From: Caprimulgus europaeus
Lineage: Eukaryota > Chordata > Aves > Caprimulgiformes > Caprimulgidae
NCBI GenBank assembly: GCA_907165065.1
Contig: OU015539.1
Location: 12,236,816-12,300,815 of the forward strand
Reading direction: 5' to 3'
DNA: 64,000 bases
Position numbers and translations under genes: made by a program. Below are positions 15,703 through 27,700 of the stretch, one piece after another; position 1 is the stretch's first letter; each line of letters starts with the position of its first letter. The notes under the pieces are model-generated. The model ran no database searches. It saw nothing but the letters and a program-made list of their open reading frames with translations, and was not told the origin of the DNA.

Positions 15703-18700
15703 CTGGATTGAAAAGAAGGTTTTGAAAAGACTTAAAATGTGTTAAATTACATTTTCACTCTCATTATGAATAAGAAGAGTAATTTCTGTGTTCTAAGAAG
15801 AGCTATATGAATTTGGTGGTAGTATTCTATAAGAGAAGATAGGTGATAATTTACAGCAAGAAACAGATTTTAGATAATTTCTTCCTCTCACTATGCAAAT
15901 ACCATTGTAACTAATTCTGTCAAATTTATTTAGATAAGCTGAGCTACTTCATCTTGTCTTGAAGTGCCAATCTAGAGAGAAGATGTTTTAAAAAAATGAC
16001 ACTGTGAATTGCAGCCTTCGTCCCCTACTATTTTCTTAATTACATATACTGTCAGACATTATTACCTGGCAATTATAACTTGGTAAGTAGAAAGATATGG
16101 ATAATGCCTTTAAATATTAGTTCCCATTCCAGGTATGACTAGTTACAGGGAGTAAATATGCTTGTGGAAGACACAAATGAATGGGTAACATATCTGGAAT
16201 TGGTAAGGTTAAACAGGCAAAAAGCAATATAACAGAATACACAATAAAGGTGGACTTAATCAAATCTAACTTTGGCCATTTTGATGTTGTGCATCTATTC
16301 CAAGGGAATTCTTCTCGTCTCCTGTTTTTTCAAGAAAGAGTATCCCAGATAAGTAAACTTAAGTCACCCTCTACACAAGGCTATGTCCTTCTATGGACTG
16401 CAGAGGTAGCCCTGGCAGTTAGCTTATATGGAACACCTAATTTTTAGGTTGGTAACCATATGTAAGGTAAATTATCCACTCTTATAGGCATCAAAAGACA
16501 AATCCATAATGATTTAGGACTGCCAGAATATTACTGCAGGGTACAATGCAGTGTTACATGCTGACCCAAGCTAGTGTTGAATAAAATCTGCAATTTCTGG
16601 TGCTGATCTAAGTGCTGGAATTTGAAAGCTGGTTGTGTAAATCACCTGTGTGTAATGACTTTAGCAGCAAATGACTATTAATTGTAAAACAAGTAACACT
16701 TATGTACTGCAATTACATAAAATATATAGACTCCTTAGATAAGATATTGTGCTGACTTCTTAGTATATATATAATAATGAACTCAACTATATAAAAGATA
16801 CTATGCTAAAATGTTATGTTCAGAGTGCATTATATTGAATACCTTTAAAATAGCTGTTTCATCAGAACTGTGGATTGCCATCACTTGTATCTTGTATATC
16901 TCTAGATTTATTAAAAGAACAGTGGAAGGAATCACTCTTACCTAGTGAAAAAGGAATAAATGCATCTTTCTTGACAAACTGCCCACTGCTGTCCAAAAAC
17001 CTCTCAGGAAAAAACACCTCTGGATTGCTCCAGTATTTTTCATCAAAGTGAACAGAGTAGAGGTTAGTAATGACTGTAGTGCCTTCAGGAATAGAGTAGC
17101 CACGCACGACAGTATCCTTGGAAGTGGCGTGAAAAATGCCTAGTGGAGCTATGTTACAGAACCTCAGGACTTCGTGTAGAACAGCCTCGGTGTACGGCAT
17201 TTTGCATTTCTCTTCTAAGGCAGGCATTCTGTTCGGACCGATGACTAAATCGATTTCTCTTTGAACTTGCCCTGTTAGGAACAGGAATAAAAGGTGATGT
17301 TTACTGTGTAATATACTTTATTTTTTAATTTAAGCTATAAAATACATACCTTTAAAAAGATAAGGAAACAGTAAATATCTTATATATAATATAGCAGCTT
17401 ATAAGCTTTTAAATTTAGACTCTGTATTCCTTATTCTGCTAGTAGGAATTATTACTAGCATATACACCAGTAATCTTCATTTTGACAGTAATTAGTCTCA
17501 GCAAAGGAATTTTTTAACATACTTTTCTTTGTGTATATGTGTATTTCTGGAACTCTTCAAAAATAAAGAAATAAGCAGAAGACTGCAAAAGTAAAGTGCA
17601 TTAAATACTTGAGTGAACACAGAAAACACTGAAATTAGCCACTTGAACTTTTCCTTGTCTAATTCTGCTATGATTCTTTAAATTGTCACAGTGTAAAATC
17701 ATTCACTTTTAAACTCAAAATATCTGATACAACACAGTGAGGGACAGGAATCTGAATTTAACTGAAAAGGAACAAATTGAATCACTACTTTTTTTAAGCT
17801 ATTTTTAAAATTACATTCACAGGTTATTTTAAAAAATCTCAAAGGCATTCAAACTACCTCTTCTTTTTCCTGATACACTTTTTGTTGAAATTGCCAAACA
17901 GCTCCTAACTAAAACAAAGTTGGACTTCTATAATTCATGTGGAATCAATAATGAAAATCGGGGCAATCAGAATCCCAGAATCACCAGGTTTTTCAGCCTG
18001 AAGTCACAAAGTTTCCCATCAAAATAAAGATGTGAAAAGCAGCTTAGTGAAAGTACATTCTGTGATGTAGTGGGGTATCAGTGTATATCGTAATACTAGA
18101 GAAAGTCTAAATAAATGAAAGGTAACAGTAATTTTTATTTTTATTCAGATGAAATGATTTTGAATCCAAATTCAGAAACTCATTGTATCACAAGATCTGA
18201 GATCAGAAGATTATTTTAGGTGAGTGGATCTCTACAAAAATAGTCAACACATAGGAGACACAAAACTACAAAGTTTTCTTGCTCTTTATTGAAAAACAGT
18301 ATCTTGATTTAAGATCTTAATTGAGAAGGAATAAGGATGTTCTTGTTTTAAGATATGAATATTGTTTGTGAGCCAGGACAGACTGATCAGAAACTTTGAT
18401 TCAAGTGGACATTTTTGCACTTGGGCTTTTTATATAACGTAAATATATCCTATTGACTAGTTATGGCTTTCATATATTTTTAACTAAAATATGGACAAGG
18501 TATATACACAACCTAAAATTTAAGTACTTATAAAATCAGATTGTAATTTTTTTCATTTTATTAAATGTTTTCCTTTTTTGGTAGATTTTCTTATTATACT
18601 GTGAAAAGCATATAGATTAAAGTTTGGTGGAACTCAGAAGCACAAAAGCAACATTTATTTTTTAAACCCATTTGTTTTAAATCATTTGAAATGTGCTGAT

Positions 18701-21700
18701 TGGCTAAAAATAGCAACTGCAGTTTTAAGCTTCCCCCAAAAAATTATTAGCTGCACTTAGTAAGCTGAAGCTACATATTTCTCTTAAATATGTCCCTTAA
18801 AGTTTTTGAAGTTAACTCAAATCTTGCTTTTAGATCTTGCTCTTAATCCTAGGCTTGAAGAAAGTTTCCCTATTTTTTAATCTTTAATTATTTTTTTCAT
18901 GTTCAATTACTTAATTAACTAACTAAAATAGTTGAGTAAAATAAAATAAGAAAATATGCAAAAGGTTATAGCTCTCAGGAGATATTTGAACCAACTTTGG
19001 TTCTACTTGCCTAGCCAGATATTTTAACCAGCAAGAGCAGCAACAAAAGAGCTTTGGCATCAACTTCTTTATTTAATCTGAATGATTTTCACTGTTTATC
19101 GCATGTCAGGCTTTGACATACATTACCATCATATTTTAATTTCCATTTTTTTCACATAAAGCTTTATTTACCTTAAACGTAAATATCAAATTTGACCTCT
19201 AATTTTAAAATAATAATTGCTTTTTGTCCACCCAATTTAAATTAAAAACTATTCTACCTGAGAAAAATCGGAAGGTATAAAGTCATGCACGTACTACCCT
19301 AAGAAGAAAATACAATCTTTCGTACATAAAGATATCTGGCTCCTATGCAGAACTTCAGATCTCAAGAGCCTTGTAGCTACAGGTACTTTTGTTATCCTCA
19401 TTCTGAAATGCCAATGATGGTGCAATGGATGTTAGAGCAATATTCTTTGGTCAAAGTATCAGTAGTAACTTTCCCATTTATCTAGGCTGCTCTTTCTCCA
19501 AATAGTGAAAGTCCCTAGTTGAACTAAGCACTGCCAAGGCTTTGATAGGAAAAGCAGAGGCAGTGAAACAAGAAACGTGACTGTTCACTTCTAAAATGCA
19601 AGCTTCCACACAAAAGGCCTGGGCTGACATTCAAAGATCTGTTCCTGTCTTACTTCAGAATGACTGTAACATACCTCTTTATTTTTAAATGCTATTTTTG
19701 TTCTTCCAAAAGTATAAATATACTTGCCTATAATATGTAAATCTATTGTGAATTGATGCACTTAAGGATAAAAAGAAATGGTACCAAAACTGTTAACCAC
19801 AACCTGATTTACATTTTTGCTTATGTCTTTACATTGTCAATTTAGTTTATTAATTTCATATTTAATTGACTTTTCTTATTATTAACTATGTAGATTAGTA
19901 CATCTGCCAACCAATATTACACATCACAACACCAAACTTAAATATATTAGAAATATTTTACTAAAAATATTAAAGCTTTATTAAAATGTATTCACAACTT
20001 AATATGATAAAATTTTATCACCGTATTTGACTTCTGATATCCTCTTCATCTGCATATAAAATAAGCTTTTCACATCTGTCCATAGTATATTGGGTAAATG
20101 ATACAATAGAATAATATATACAAACCTTTTTTGGTTAAGACTATGGATCACTGCATGACTTTGAAAATGCATTTTAAATTTGCAATAGGAAAGAGTATCA
20201 GTCCTCAAAATATCAAAGTTCTTACCTTGAATGTTTGGATAAAGAGCCATAAATAACACTGCCCATCTTAAAACATTTGTTGTGGTTTCTGTCCCAGCTA
20301 TGATGAGTTCTCCAACAGAGAAAATTAAGTTTTCTCTTGAATATGTAGATTCTGGATCATTTTCATTGCAATCCATCTCATCTAAATATGCATCTACAAA
20401 ATGTCGAGGTGACTGAGGCTTCCTATTTTCAGAGGCACGTTCAATAAGCTGACGAAGAAAGTCATAGACTTCAGCCGCATTTTTGAACAGCTGCTGGTGT
20501 TTCCCAAATGGCAAGATACCAATCCAAGGAAAAGCATTATATAAAAATACAGAAGCACTAGCAGCTAATTCAATATTTTCACTAAAAATCTCAATCATGT
20601 GCTGAAATTCAGTATCTTCGTATGTAAAACGTTCTCCAAAAATAATCAAATTAGTAATGTTTGAAACAGCATTTGTTATCAAGTGCTTAAGACCAAATGG
20701 TCTGCCTTTGTATGTATCAATGGCATCAAGAAAAAACATAGATTCTTCTGAAATTTTGTGTTCAAAGGACCTTTGACCATATCCAAAGATTCGAAAGGTA
20801 TTTACAGCTAATTTGCGATGTTCTGTCCATCCTCTGCCATATTTACTGTTCAGTAAGCCTGAAAAAATATTTTGACACAGTATTTTATGCAACGCTTTAT
20901 TTTTCCCCCATAAGAGAATAGAATTATTTAACAAGACAGAAAACAAGACAAAAAATAACACATATCTTGCTTTGGAACATAGTCCAAGAGTGGCAATCCT
21001 TCTCAAATAGTATCTTTAAAGAAGCAACAAGTATTTTATGAAAGGAGATAAAGAAGTAGAGAAAACAGCTAAAGCAAATGCTTCATGTGACCACAAACCT
21101 AGCTACTGGACAAAAATTACATTTTTATATAAAAGACATTAGCACTTACCTCCCATGTTTGTGAGCTTCTTAAACAAGGGAAGAGATGGTCTATCTGCAA
21201 AAATTTCACTTTGATGAACAAGGCACTCTTTTACTGCATCATAGCCATTCAGTACAACGGCAGATATACCTCCAAGATCCAGACTAAAGATCTTTGGGGG
21301 GGGAAAAAAGATAATAACAATTGTAAAATGCTAATACAACAAAATCTTAAGAACACATATTGAAAACAAGTGAAAACAAGTAACAAAAAAGTGAAACAAC
21401 ACTAAACACCGAAGCAAAATACAGACTTGAATACACTTCAGAAGGGTGTACGGATAACCAGAAGTGCTACACTGTGGCATTACACAGTGGAGTCTGCTGT
21501 GAGCTAATTTACTCTGTCAAAAGATAAAGTAAATTAGCTCACACTACATTCTGTGCTTTGCTGTGCACCTGAAGTGACTAGCTCTCCAAAGTAAGGACTA
21601 GGGATGCTTTAATGTAGTCATTAAAAAAATGTGAATTTGGTACCACGACGCTTATTTTTCAGAAAAAAATGTACTGTCCTCTAACATTAGTAGACATAAG

Positions 21701-24409
21701 TATATAATATAACATGATTAGATAGAAGGTATAGGTTTTTCTCTAAGAACCAGAAATAGTATATACACTGCCTACTTTCCTAATTTCCTGAGAATATTTC
21801 CACAGGAGGGAGGAAAGCTTTACTACCCCATCTGCTTTTCCTCTCTGCCTTAGTAAAGGTGAGTTCCAGTAGCTTAATTTGGTTAAGAGCACTATGACAG
21901 AAGCTACAAGTTCATATCACGAAGACTTCCTCCACCTCACTTAGCAATGGCAGACACAGAAGTAGTGTCAGTTATGAAAACAACCAGACTGCACCTAGTC
22001 CTTTCTACCTCTGCTTACTTTGCACAGGCTCCCTAAGGGCCATCAGATGATAGAAGTGAGAGCCATGATGACAGCCAACAAATGACAGCATAGCCCAACT
22101 AGTCCCATCTCCTGTTTCCAGAAGTGGTCAGCACTAGATGCTTTGGAGAAAGACGCAATACATCCTGCACAAGGCACATACAGGATAAACAAAATGAAAA
22201 TCTTAACCTAAGTTTTTAAAATTAAAACTGAGGCTAAAGATTGAAATCCTATATCCCTTTCCATACTTTTTACTTCATCTCGGAGCTGTTGACCTCTGCA
22301 ACATGAAATACTGTTAGCCTAATTATACATTCTGTGACAACTGGGTTGTCACTGAAAGGTTTGTCAAGCATTGGAACAGGCTGCCCAGGGAAGTGGTGGA
22401 GTCACCATGCCTGGAGGGATTTGAAAGAGGTGTAGATGTGGTGCTTAGAGACACCGTTTAGTGGTGGACTTGGCAGTGCCGGAATAACAGTTGGACTCGA
22501 TGATCTTAGGGGTCTGTTCCAACCAAAATTATTCTATGATCCTATGACTATCTTGTTTTAATACACTTGATGTTTTCACTGCTATAATGGCTCTTCTTTT
22601 TTATGTGACAAGAAAACACTCCTGATGTATTTCTGCAAACCATTTGTGAGTTTTGTATACTTTGATCATAACTTACTTATCTGTCTTCCTATGCTATACA
22701 TAATTTTTAAAAAAATTCCTTTCATTGTATTTTTCCAGAGCCCCCCAAATCCTCATCTGCCATCTTCAAGTTCCCTCAAATTCTGTAGGATGCTTTTTGA
22801 CATCAGGTGACTAAACCTCCATACAGCATTTCCAGGCAAGCAGAAAGCTTAGTTTATTTGATGATACATTTTCCTTCCTATTTCCATTCAATCTGTCCTA
22901 GTATTCTGCTTGAAGCACATTTACTTTTTTCTATTGCCAAAATAAATGAAACAAAAGATAATCCTATCCTTTTGTTTCTGCCATTTAGTATGCTTTTAGT
23001 TCATGCACTTTGCTTCTCTTCTCATTCATGACAAGACTGTGACTATCCTGTGTCTGCTGGAGCTTTCGTAAATGATCTGGCTAAAAGCTTTTGACAGACT
23101 TAGGTTCTAGCAACAGTTTTATTTGCTTGTTAGGGGTGTTACATTTAAACACTTCTACCAGTTTGAAGGATGTGATCTTTTAGACAAACCATTGTCTGTT
23201 GGACACAAAGCTCAGTCTTTCACAGACCTTCAATGATAATTGTATTAAGTAAAACACCACGGGTGTTATAGTCTGAAGATGTACAGGCATGCTGCATGGC
23301 TGGCCAGCTGCTACAAAACCTTAGGGGTGTGTGTTTATGTACGTGTACAAATGCTACCACCTGCCTGCCTTGCCTTGCTAGATCTAGTTTGGATTTAACT
23401 TTTTTTAAGCTTGAAAGAATAGATTGGTTGCATGAAACTGAGGAAAAGAAACATCTGATATATAAGAAAGTATGGGGGGAAAAAAAAGAGAAAAAAATCC
23501 ACTCATGTATTTATACTAATGGACTGTAAATAAATATTCCAAGTACCCACTGAAGATAGTTTGAATCAATGTGTTTTCAGTGAAATTGTTGCATTATCCA
23601 AGCACCTGTTTTCTGGTTGTTGTAATTTTGTTAATTTTAAGCCCTTTTGGTATGTCCAAGACTTGTGTACATGAAACCAGCGAGCTATTTCTATTTTCAG
23701 CAGGTCACCAGTGTCGAGCACCAAAAAGACCGAAAGCAAAGCGAAATTCCGGCACGGCGACAGCTCTGCCCCACCGCCCTGGAGAGGGAGCTCCGGCCGC
23801 AGAGAGGTGAGGAACCCCCCTCCCCTCCTCCGCCACGACGCGTCCCTGCCCCGCGGGAAAGGCTGTGACCGCAGCGCCCGTTTTTGACAAGAACTCTCCA
23901 GCTCCAGAGCCGGGTCCCGGGCCCTCCCCCCGCTCCCGTTAGCCGCCGGGGGGGCTCCGCCCACGATGCCGCCACCTCCTCCCCGGGGCAGCCGGCTCCG
24001 CTGTGCTGCTCGTTTCCCGGCGGGCCGCGGGCACAGAGGCGCCGTGCTGCCGGTGCGGCTCCGGTCTGCGCGGCAGCCCCGGCACCGCCGGGAGGGGGAG
24101 AGCCCGCCCGGCCGCCTCTCCCCCGGGCTGTGCCCGCCCCACTCCCGCTCCGCTGTGGGGGCCCCGAGGAGGCGGCAGAGGCCGCCGGAGCGGCGGTACC
24201 TGCCCGTGGATCTGGCTCTGCCGCCGCATGTAGATGTGCGGCTGCTCCGCGCCCAGGGCGTGAATGTTGCCGATGAGGGGCAGCCCCGCGGGGCCGGGCG
24301 GGAAGCCGGGCGGCCGCCGCTGCTTCAGCAGCTGCCGCACCACCAGCGCCAGCAGCAGCGCCGGCAACAGCAGCAGGAAGCAGATCCCGCTCCCCGCCGC
24401 CGGCCACAT
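15527..24409 (-). CDS. CYP2R1: CYP2R1, vitamin D 25-hydroxylase (complete, five exons)
   Basis: Microsomal cytochrome P450 that hydroxylates vitamin D at C-25, the first activation step. Exons in transcript order are 24200-24409, 21150-21291, 20226-20858, 16942-17271 and 15527-15702. They splice to 1,491 nt, or 496 residues (human 501). Seen: an N-terminal membrane anchor (about 10-24), the proline-rich hinge [13 protein letters not shown], the I-helix AGTETT (305-310), the K-helix ExxR (E362-R365), the PERF region (417-420), and the heme loop FSLGRRHCLG with proximal Cys443. All introns are GT-AG and keep phase. The ATG at 24407-24409 has G at -3 and gives the family-typical MW start. The gene is head-to-head with the calcitonin gene and tail-to-tail with PDE3B. 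It appears intact, with no lost key residue. Confidence 0.97.
15703..16941 (-). other. CYP2R1: CYP2R1 intron 4
   Basis: GT-AG intron that splits the heme-binding loop between Gly439 and Arg440. AT-rich. No repeat or other gene recognised. Confidence 0.85.
16942..17271 (-). CDS. CYP2R1: CYP2R1 exon 4
   Basis: 330 nt between ctaacag and CTAG|gtaaga. It encodes [14 protein letters not shown], the K-helix EVLR and the PERF motif, up to the split Gly439 codon of the heme loop. The longer open frame past the donor is intronic read-through. Confidence 0.96.
17272..20225 (-). other. CYP2R1: CYP2R1 intron 3
   Basis: Very AT-rich GT-AG intron of about 3 kb. No exon, RNA gene or recognisable element seen. 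Confidence 0.85.
20226..20858 (-). CDS. CYP2R1: CYP2R1 exon 3
   Basis: 633 nt between tttttcag and CAAG|gtaaga. It encodes residues 118-329, including [24 protein letters not shown] and the oxygen-binding I-helix AGTETTTN. The reading frame stays open upstream into intron 2, but that part is not coding. Confidence 0.96.
20859..21149 (-). other. CYP2R1: CYP2R1 intron 2
   Basis: Short GT-AG intron with a T-rich tract before the exon 3 acceptor. Confidence 0.85.
21150..21291 (-). CDS. CYP2R1: CYP2R1 exon 2
   Basis: 47 codons plus one base. It reads [20 protein letters not shown] and ends in NMG before gtaagt. The acceptor is aag after a C/T tract broken only by its final A residues. This exon lacks an ATG-to-stop frame long enough to be noticed by ORF length alone. 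Confidence 0.94.
21483..21555. repeat. Long hairpin: perfect 16-bp inverted repeat with outer stem
   Basis: The arms TGTGAGCTAATTTACT (21498-21513) and AGTAAATTAGCTCACA (21528-21543) are perfect reverse complements around a 14-base loop. After an internal loop, CACAG (21483-21487) can pair with CTGTG (21551-21555). It could be a small palindromic DNA-transposon remnant or an RNA hairpin. The sequence alone does not decide. Confidence 0.7.
22352..22548 (+). mobile_element. CR1 LINE fragment, 3' end
   Basis: Recognisable avian CR1 3' end: GGAACAGGCTGCCCAGGGAA, GTGGTGGAGTCACCATGCCT, then GACTCGATGATCTTAGGGGT and the ATTCTATGAT/CCTATGA terminal repeats. It is 5'-truncated and diverged, and lies antisense in CYP2R1 intron 1. 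Confidence 0.9.
24200..24409 (-). CDS. CYP2R1: CYP2R1 exon 1 coding part
   Basis: 70 whole codons from ATG to the CAG|gtacc donor. A leucine-rich signal anchor is followed by [10 protein letters not shown] and the hinge. The exon lies in a CpG island. Confidence 0.95.
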
Positions 24410-24471
24410 CGCCCCGCGCCGCCGCCGCTTCCTCCTGCCGCCGCCCCCGGCCCGCCGTCCCCGCCGCGATC

Positions 24472-24476
24472 ATTGG
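24472..24476 (-). promoter_or_regulatory. CCAAT box upstream of CYP2R1
   Basis: CCAAT on the - strand, 63 bases before the start codon in GC-rich sequence. This is a plausible NF-Y site of a TATA-less promoter. Confidence 0.45.
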
Positions 24477-24780
24477 CCCGCGGGGGCACCGCCCCTGCGC
24501 GTCAGCCGGGGCCGGGCCGGCGGCGGCACCTCCTGGGGGAGTCTGGGCGGCGGCTACCGGCGCGCCGGGCCCAGAGGCGAGCAGGGGCTATTCTCTCGGC
24601 GGCTGCGGGGGCAGAGAACGGGCCTCGGACCTCGCGGGGTTTGGTTTTTGCTGCGATCGCAGCCCAAGTTGCATGGTTCGGGTTAATGACTGAAAAAACA
24701 CCGCGGACCGCGTGCCCGAAAATACCTTCGCACGCTGACCACGGCAAAGAGAAAAGGAAGAAGCAGTTACCTGCTCGCTG

Positions 24781-27700
24781 TTAGGTCTCTGTGGAAGCAG
24801 AGCCCCGCAGCCTGAGATGGCTTCTTGGGGTCTGTAGAGCCTGGGGACAATCAATCCCGCTGTGCTTCCCTCTCTGCCCTTTCCAACCGCAACACAGGGA
24901 ATCTGCGCATCCATCCCGCTTCTGCCAGTAGCTGGGTGGGTGGCAGCTTCCCATGGGGAGCCGTTTCCTGTGTCACGCAGCCTGGCCTCGGGTCACCTGA
25001 GCCAGCTACCAGCAGTGGTGGAGGAACGGGCTGGTGTCCCTGTGCTTGCAGGCAGCTGAGCACAGGAGGAAATGTTCCCGATCCGTGTGACCAAGCAGCA
25101 AGGGAATCACAATCACAACGTGTAAGGGGTACTGTCACTCAGCAGCACGATGCTCAGGAACGAGGGTTTGAGTAGCTGAAGAGACCGGGATTGTTTACTG
25201 CAGAACCAAGAAAGCGATGCTGCTCTGCAAGGTGACATGCTGCTAAAACCCTGGTGCTGCCATTCCATTACTGCTGTTTTACAACAATTTTAGGCATAAC
25301 ACAAGCATTTCTGCCCTGTTAAAATTTCTCTACATGTTTCCAACTTGAGATTTCTTTTTTTGTTGAATTCAACTAAATATCTCTACATATATTCATAAGA
25401 ATATTGATAAGATCTAAACTGATAGAGTTTATGCTGATGAACTTCATACATAACCTGACTGATCAAAATGCACTACATACTTGATAATCTAACCACTGAA
25501 TGCTTAATTCTCAGTACATTCCTGTGGGATGGGACATTCTGCTTCGAATGTGGCGATACTGACCTGAGAGTACGTGGCGCAAAAGCTGAGGAGGGCCCCA
25601 TATGTTGCTCAGAAGGCAGGTGGTCCAAGAACTCAAACACAGCAAAGGCCATTGCTTCGAGGGCACAGAGAGCAGGTAAGAGCTGAGGGTACAACAGGGA
25701 AGCAAGAAGGGAAGGTGGGAAGTGACAAAGTGTTGCTTTTTGGCTGGCAGTCTGGCTACAGGGCATTTGTGAGGCTTCAGGGCAACCAAACTGCCTGGCT
25801 GGGCGCTTGCTGAACAGAGCACAAGGCTACAAAATGTAAGAGAACAGGATTCAAAGAGCGTACTGACTCATGTTTGCCCAGGATGGGCAGGTTGAGAACA
25901 TAAACATCACGTGTATATTACAGAACATCACACCAGGAACTTTTAATGAATGCAAGTGCACCAATGCTGACCCACTTTTCTCAGCCGCGGTTGTTGATGC
26001 CTGTGTGTTGTCATGGCCTGAAGGCTGGCTGGGCTGGTTGGCTGCACCAGAGTCTGTGCTGGTTTCCCTGGGTCAGTGCAATGAGAAACTGATTTTCAGG
26101 TGGATCTTTATGCAACCAGTAGTCAGTTGTATTTGCCTCAGGATCTTTCCCTAGCTGCAAAGTGCCTGTAAAGCATGTGCCAATGCCAGAGTCCTATATA
26201 AAAATCTTCCCAGTTTGTCAGAATACAGAAGTGGCTTGAGCATTGCTGGACTTTTGTTTTTGTGGGTTTTTTTTTTTTTTTTCATTCTTCTTCCAAATTA
26301 TTTATTCATCCTTTCTTCCAGTATGATACTGCCTGGTGTCTTGACTGCATTACTTGGGATATACCTGAAAAAAAAGGTCATTATTTCAATGGCAGTGCCT
26401 TAAGATTTCTTACCAGAGAGGGCAAGAGATTCAGGACCTCAGCTTGGCTCCAGCCAGAGGCTGAATGAGGAGAAATGGCTGAGGATTAAAACAAGATGTG
26501 CAATGTGCTTAGGCAGTTGTGCTGAAGCATGCCAACTCAAACAGATAGATTTATATCTAATTACTTACACGCATTTAAAAAAGAAGGAGTCTCCAAACAC
26601 TTAAGCTCAGCATAGTCAAGTGAATAGAGGTATACAGACTAGCTGGTCAGAAAACAATTCAATGCAGTGTGAGAAAGATTAATTCACAGCCTACAGACAA
26701 TGACACAGAATTAACTTGCAAGATTAAATCACTGTTGATTGTAGTGGGAGTAGAAATGTTCATGTGCCAGATGCATCATGCAATGGTATGGGGTACATGA
26801 TACTGTTATTATCGGAGTCTCAGAAGGATGTAAACCATTTATGTACATAAGCTTCTGACTTTGGAAAAAGGTTGGTACTTTTCTCCCCTCATTTTCTCCT
26901 CAATAAGATTATACTTGAATATTCTCAAAGTGTCTGAGGAAACATAGGAAGAGGTGCTATTACTTTGATTGGTTGATTTTTACTGTTTATCTTCAATGTT
27001 CTGTTATTTAGGTATGTAATACTTCACATGCACCCAAAGTTTTAGATTATCATGATTTCCACTGCATTTGTATTAAGAAAAGAGAGGAAAAGTGATTTAC
27101 AGTTTTGGCAGCAAGCATTTTGAAGGGGAAAAACAGGGAGATAAAATGGTATAGGAAACACCCAAGAAGAGGAAAAAACCGATACAGAAGAAAAGTCCAA
27201 ATGTTTGGCCAAAGACGAAGGCATACACTTGTATGGGGAAAGAAAGCAGACGATATTTGACAATTATCTTCAAGCAGAGGAAAGAAGAGTCAAAACTGAC
27301 CTTACCGTAGCATTTGAGCCTTGATGATGGAGAAGAGCTGGTGGTGTTATCCACAGTATCTGAGGAAGAGAAACTGCAGAGCATGAATGCAGTAAAATCC
27401 ATTTTGGTCAAGCCAAATGTGGAAAGGTGTGAATCAGCCAAGATTAAAGATCCAAGAACCTCTAAAGGATTGCATGATTAAATGGAAGGGAAAAGGACCT
27501 GCGTGGATAAATATGACTGAACGTTGTCAGAAGTGATAAATAAACCCTTGCAGACAGATGAAATAGCTTAAGAACGGGGGTTTAGGGATGCAAGACTCCA
27601 ATGGCTATTCAAGGGCAGGATTCCTTGCCAGTTTCTGACTGAGCCTTTTTTTTTTTTCTTTTATTCCTTCAGAAGTGTGGGGGCAGCTTGTGCTGAATTG

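Larger units (their letters stand above)
21292..24199 (-). other. CYP2R1: CYP2R1 intron 1
   Basis: GT-AG intron of 2.9 kb. It holds a perfect 16-bp inverted repeat (21498-21543), a CR1 LINE 3' end (about 22352-22548), and the GC-rich inner flank of the CpG island from about 23690. Confidence 0.85.
23690..24780. promoter_or_regulatory. CpG island, CYP2R1 promoter region
   Basis: Abrupt switch from AT-rich to CpG-dense sequence around the CYP2R1 start codon. No TATA box is seen upstream of the ATG on the - strand. A CCAAT box lies 63 bases upstream (reads ATTGG at 24472-24476 on +). The long overlapping open frames here are a by-product of base composition. Confidence 0.8.

Noticed and set aside
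19999..21006. 335-codon single minus-strand frame taken as one exon
   Set aside because: Only 20226-20858 matches CYP2R1. Both ends run into introns past consensus splice sites.
23697..24784. 258- and 272-codon frames around CYP2R1 exon 1
   Set aside because: They are out of frame with the true exon 1 and are an effect of GC composition.
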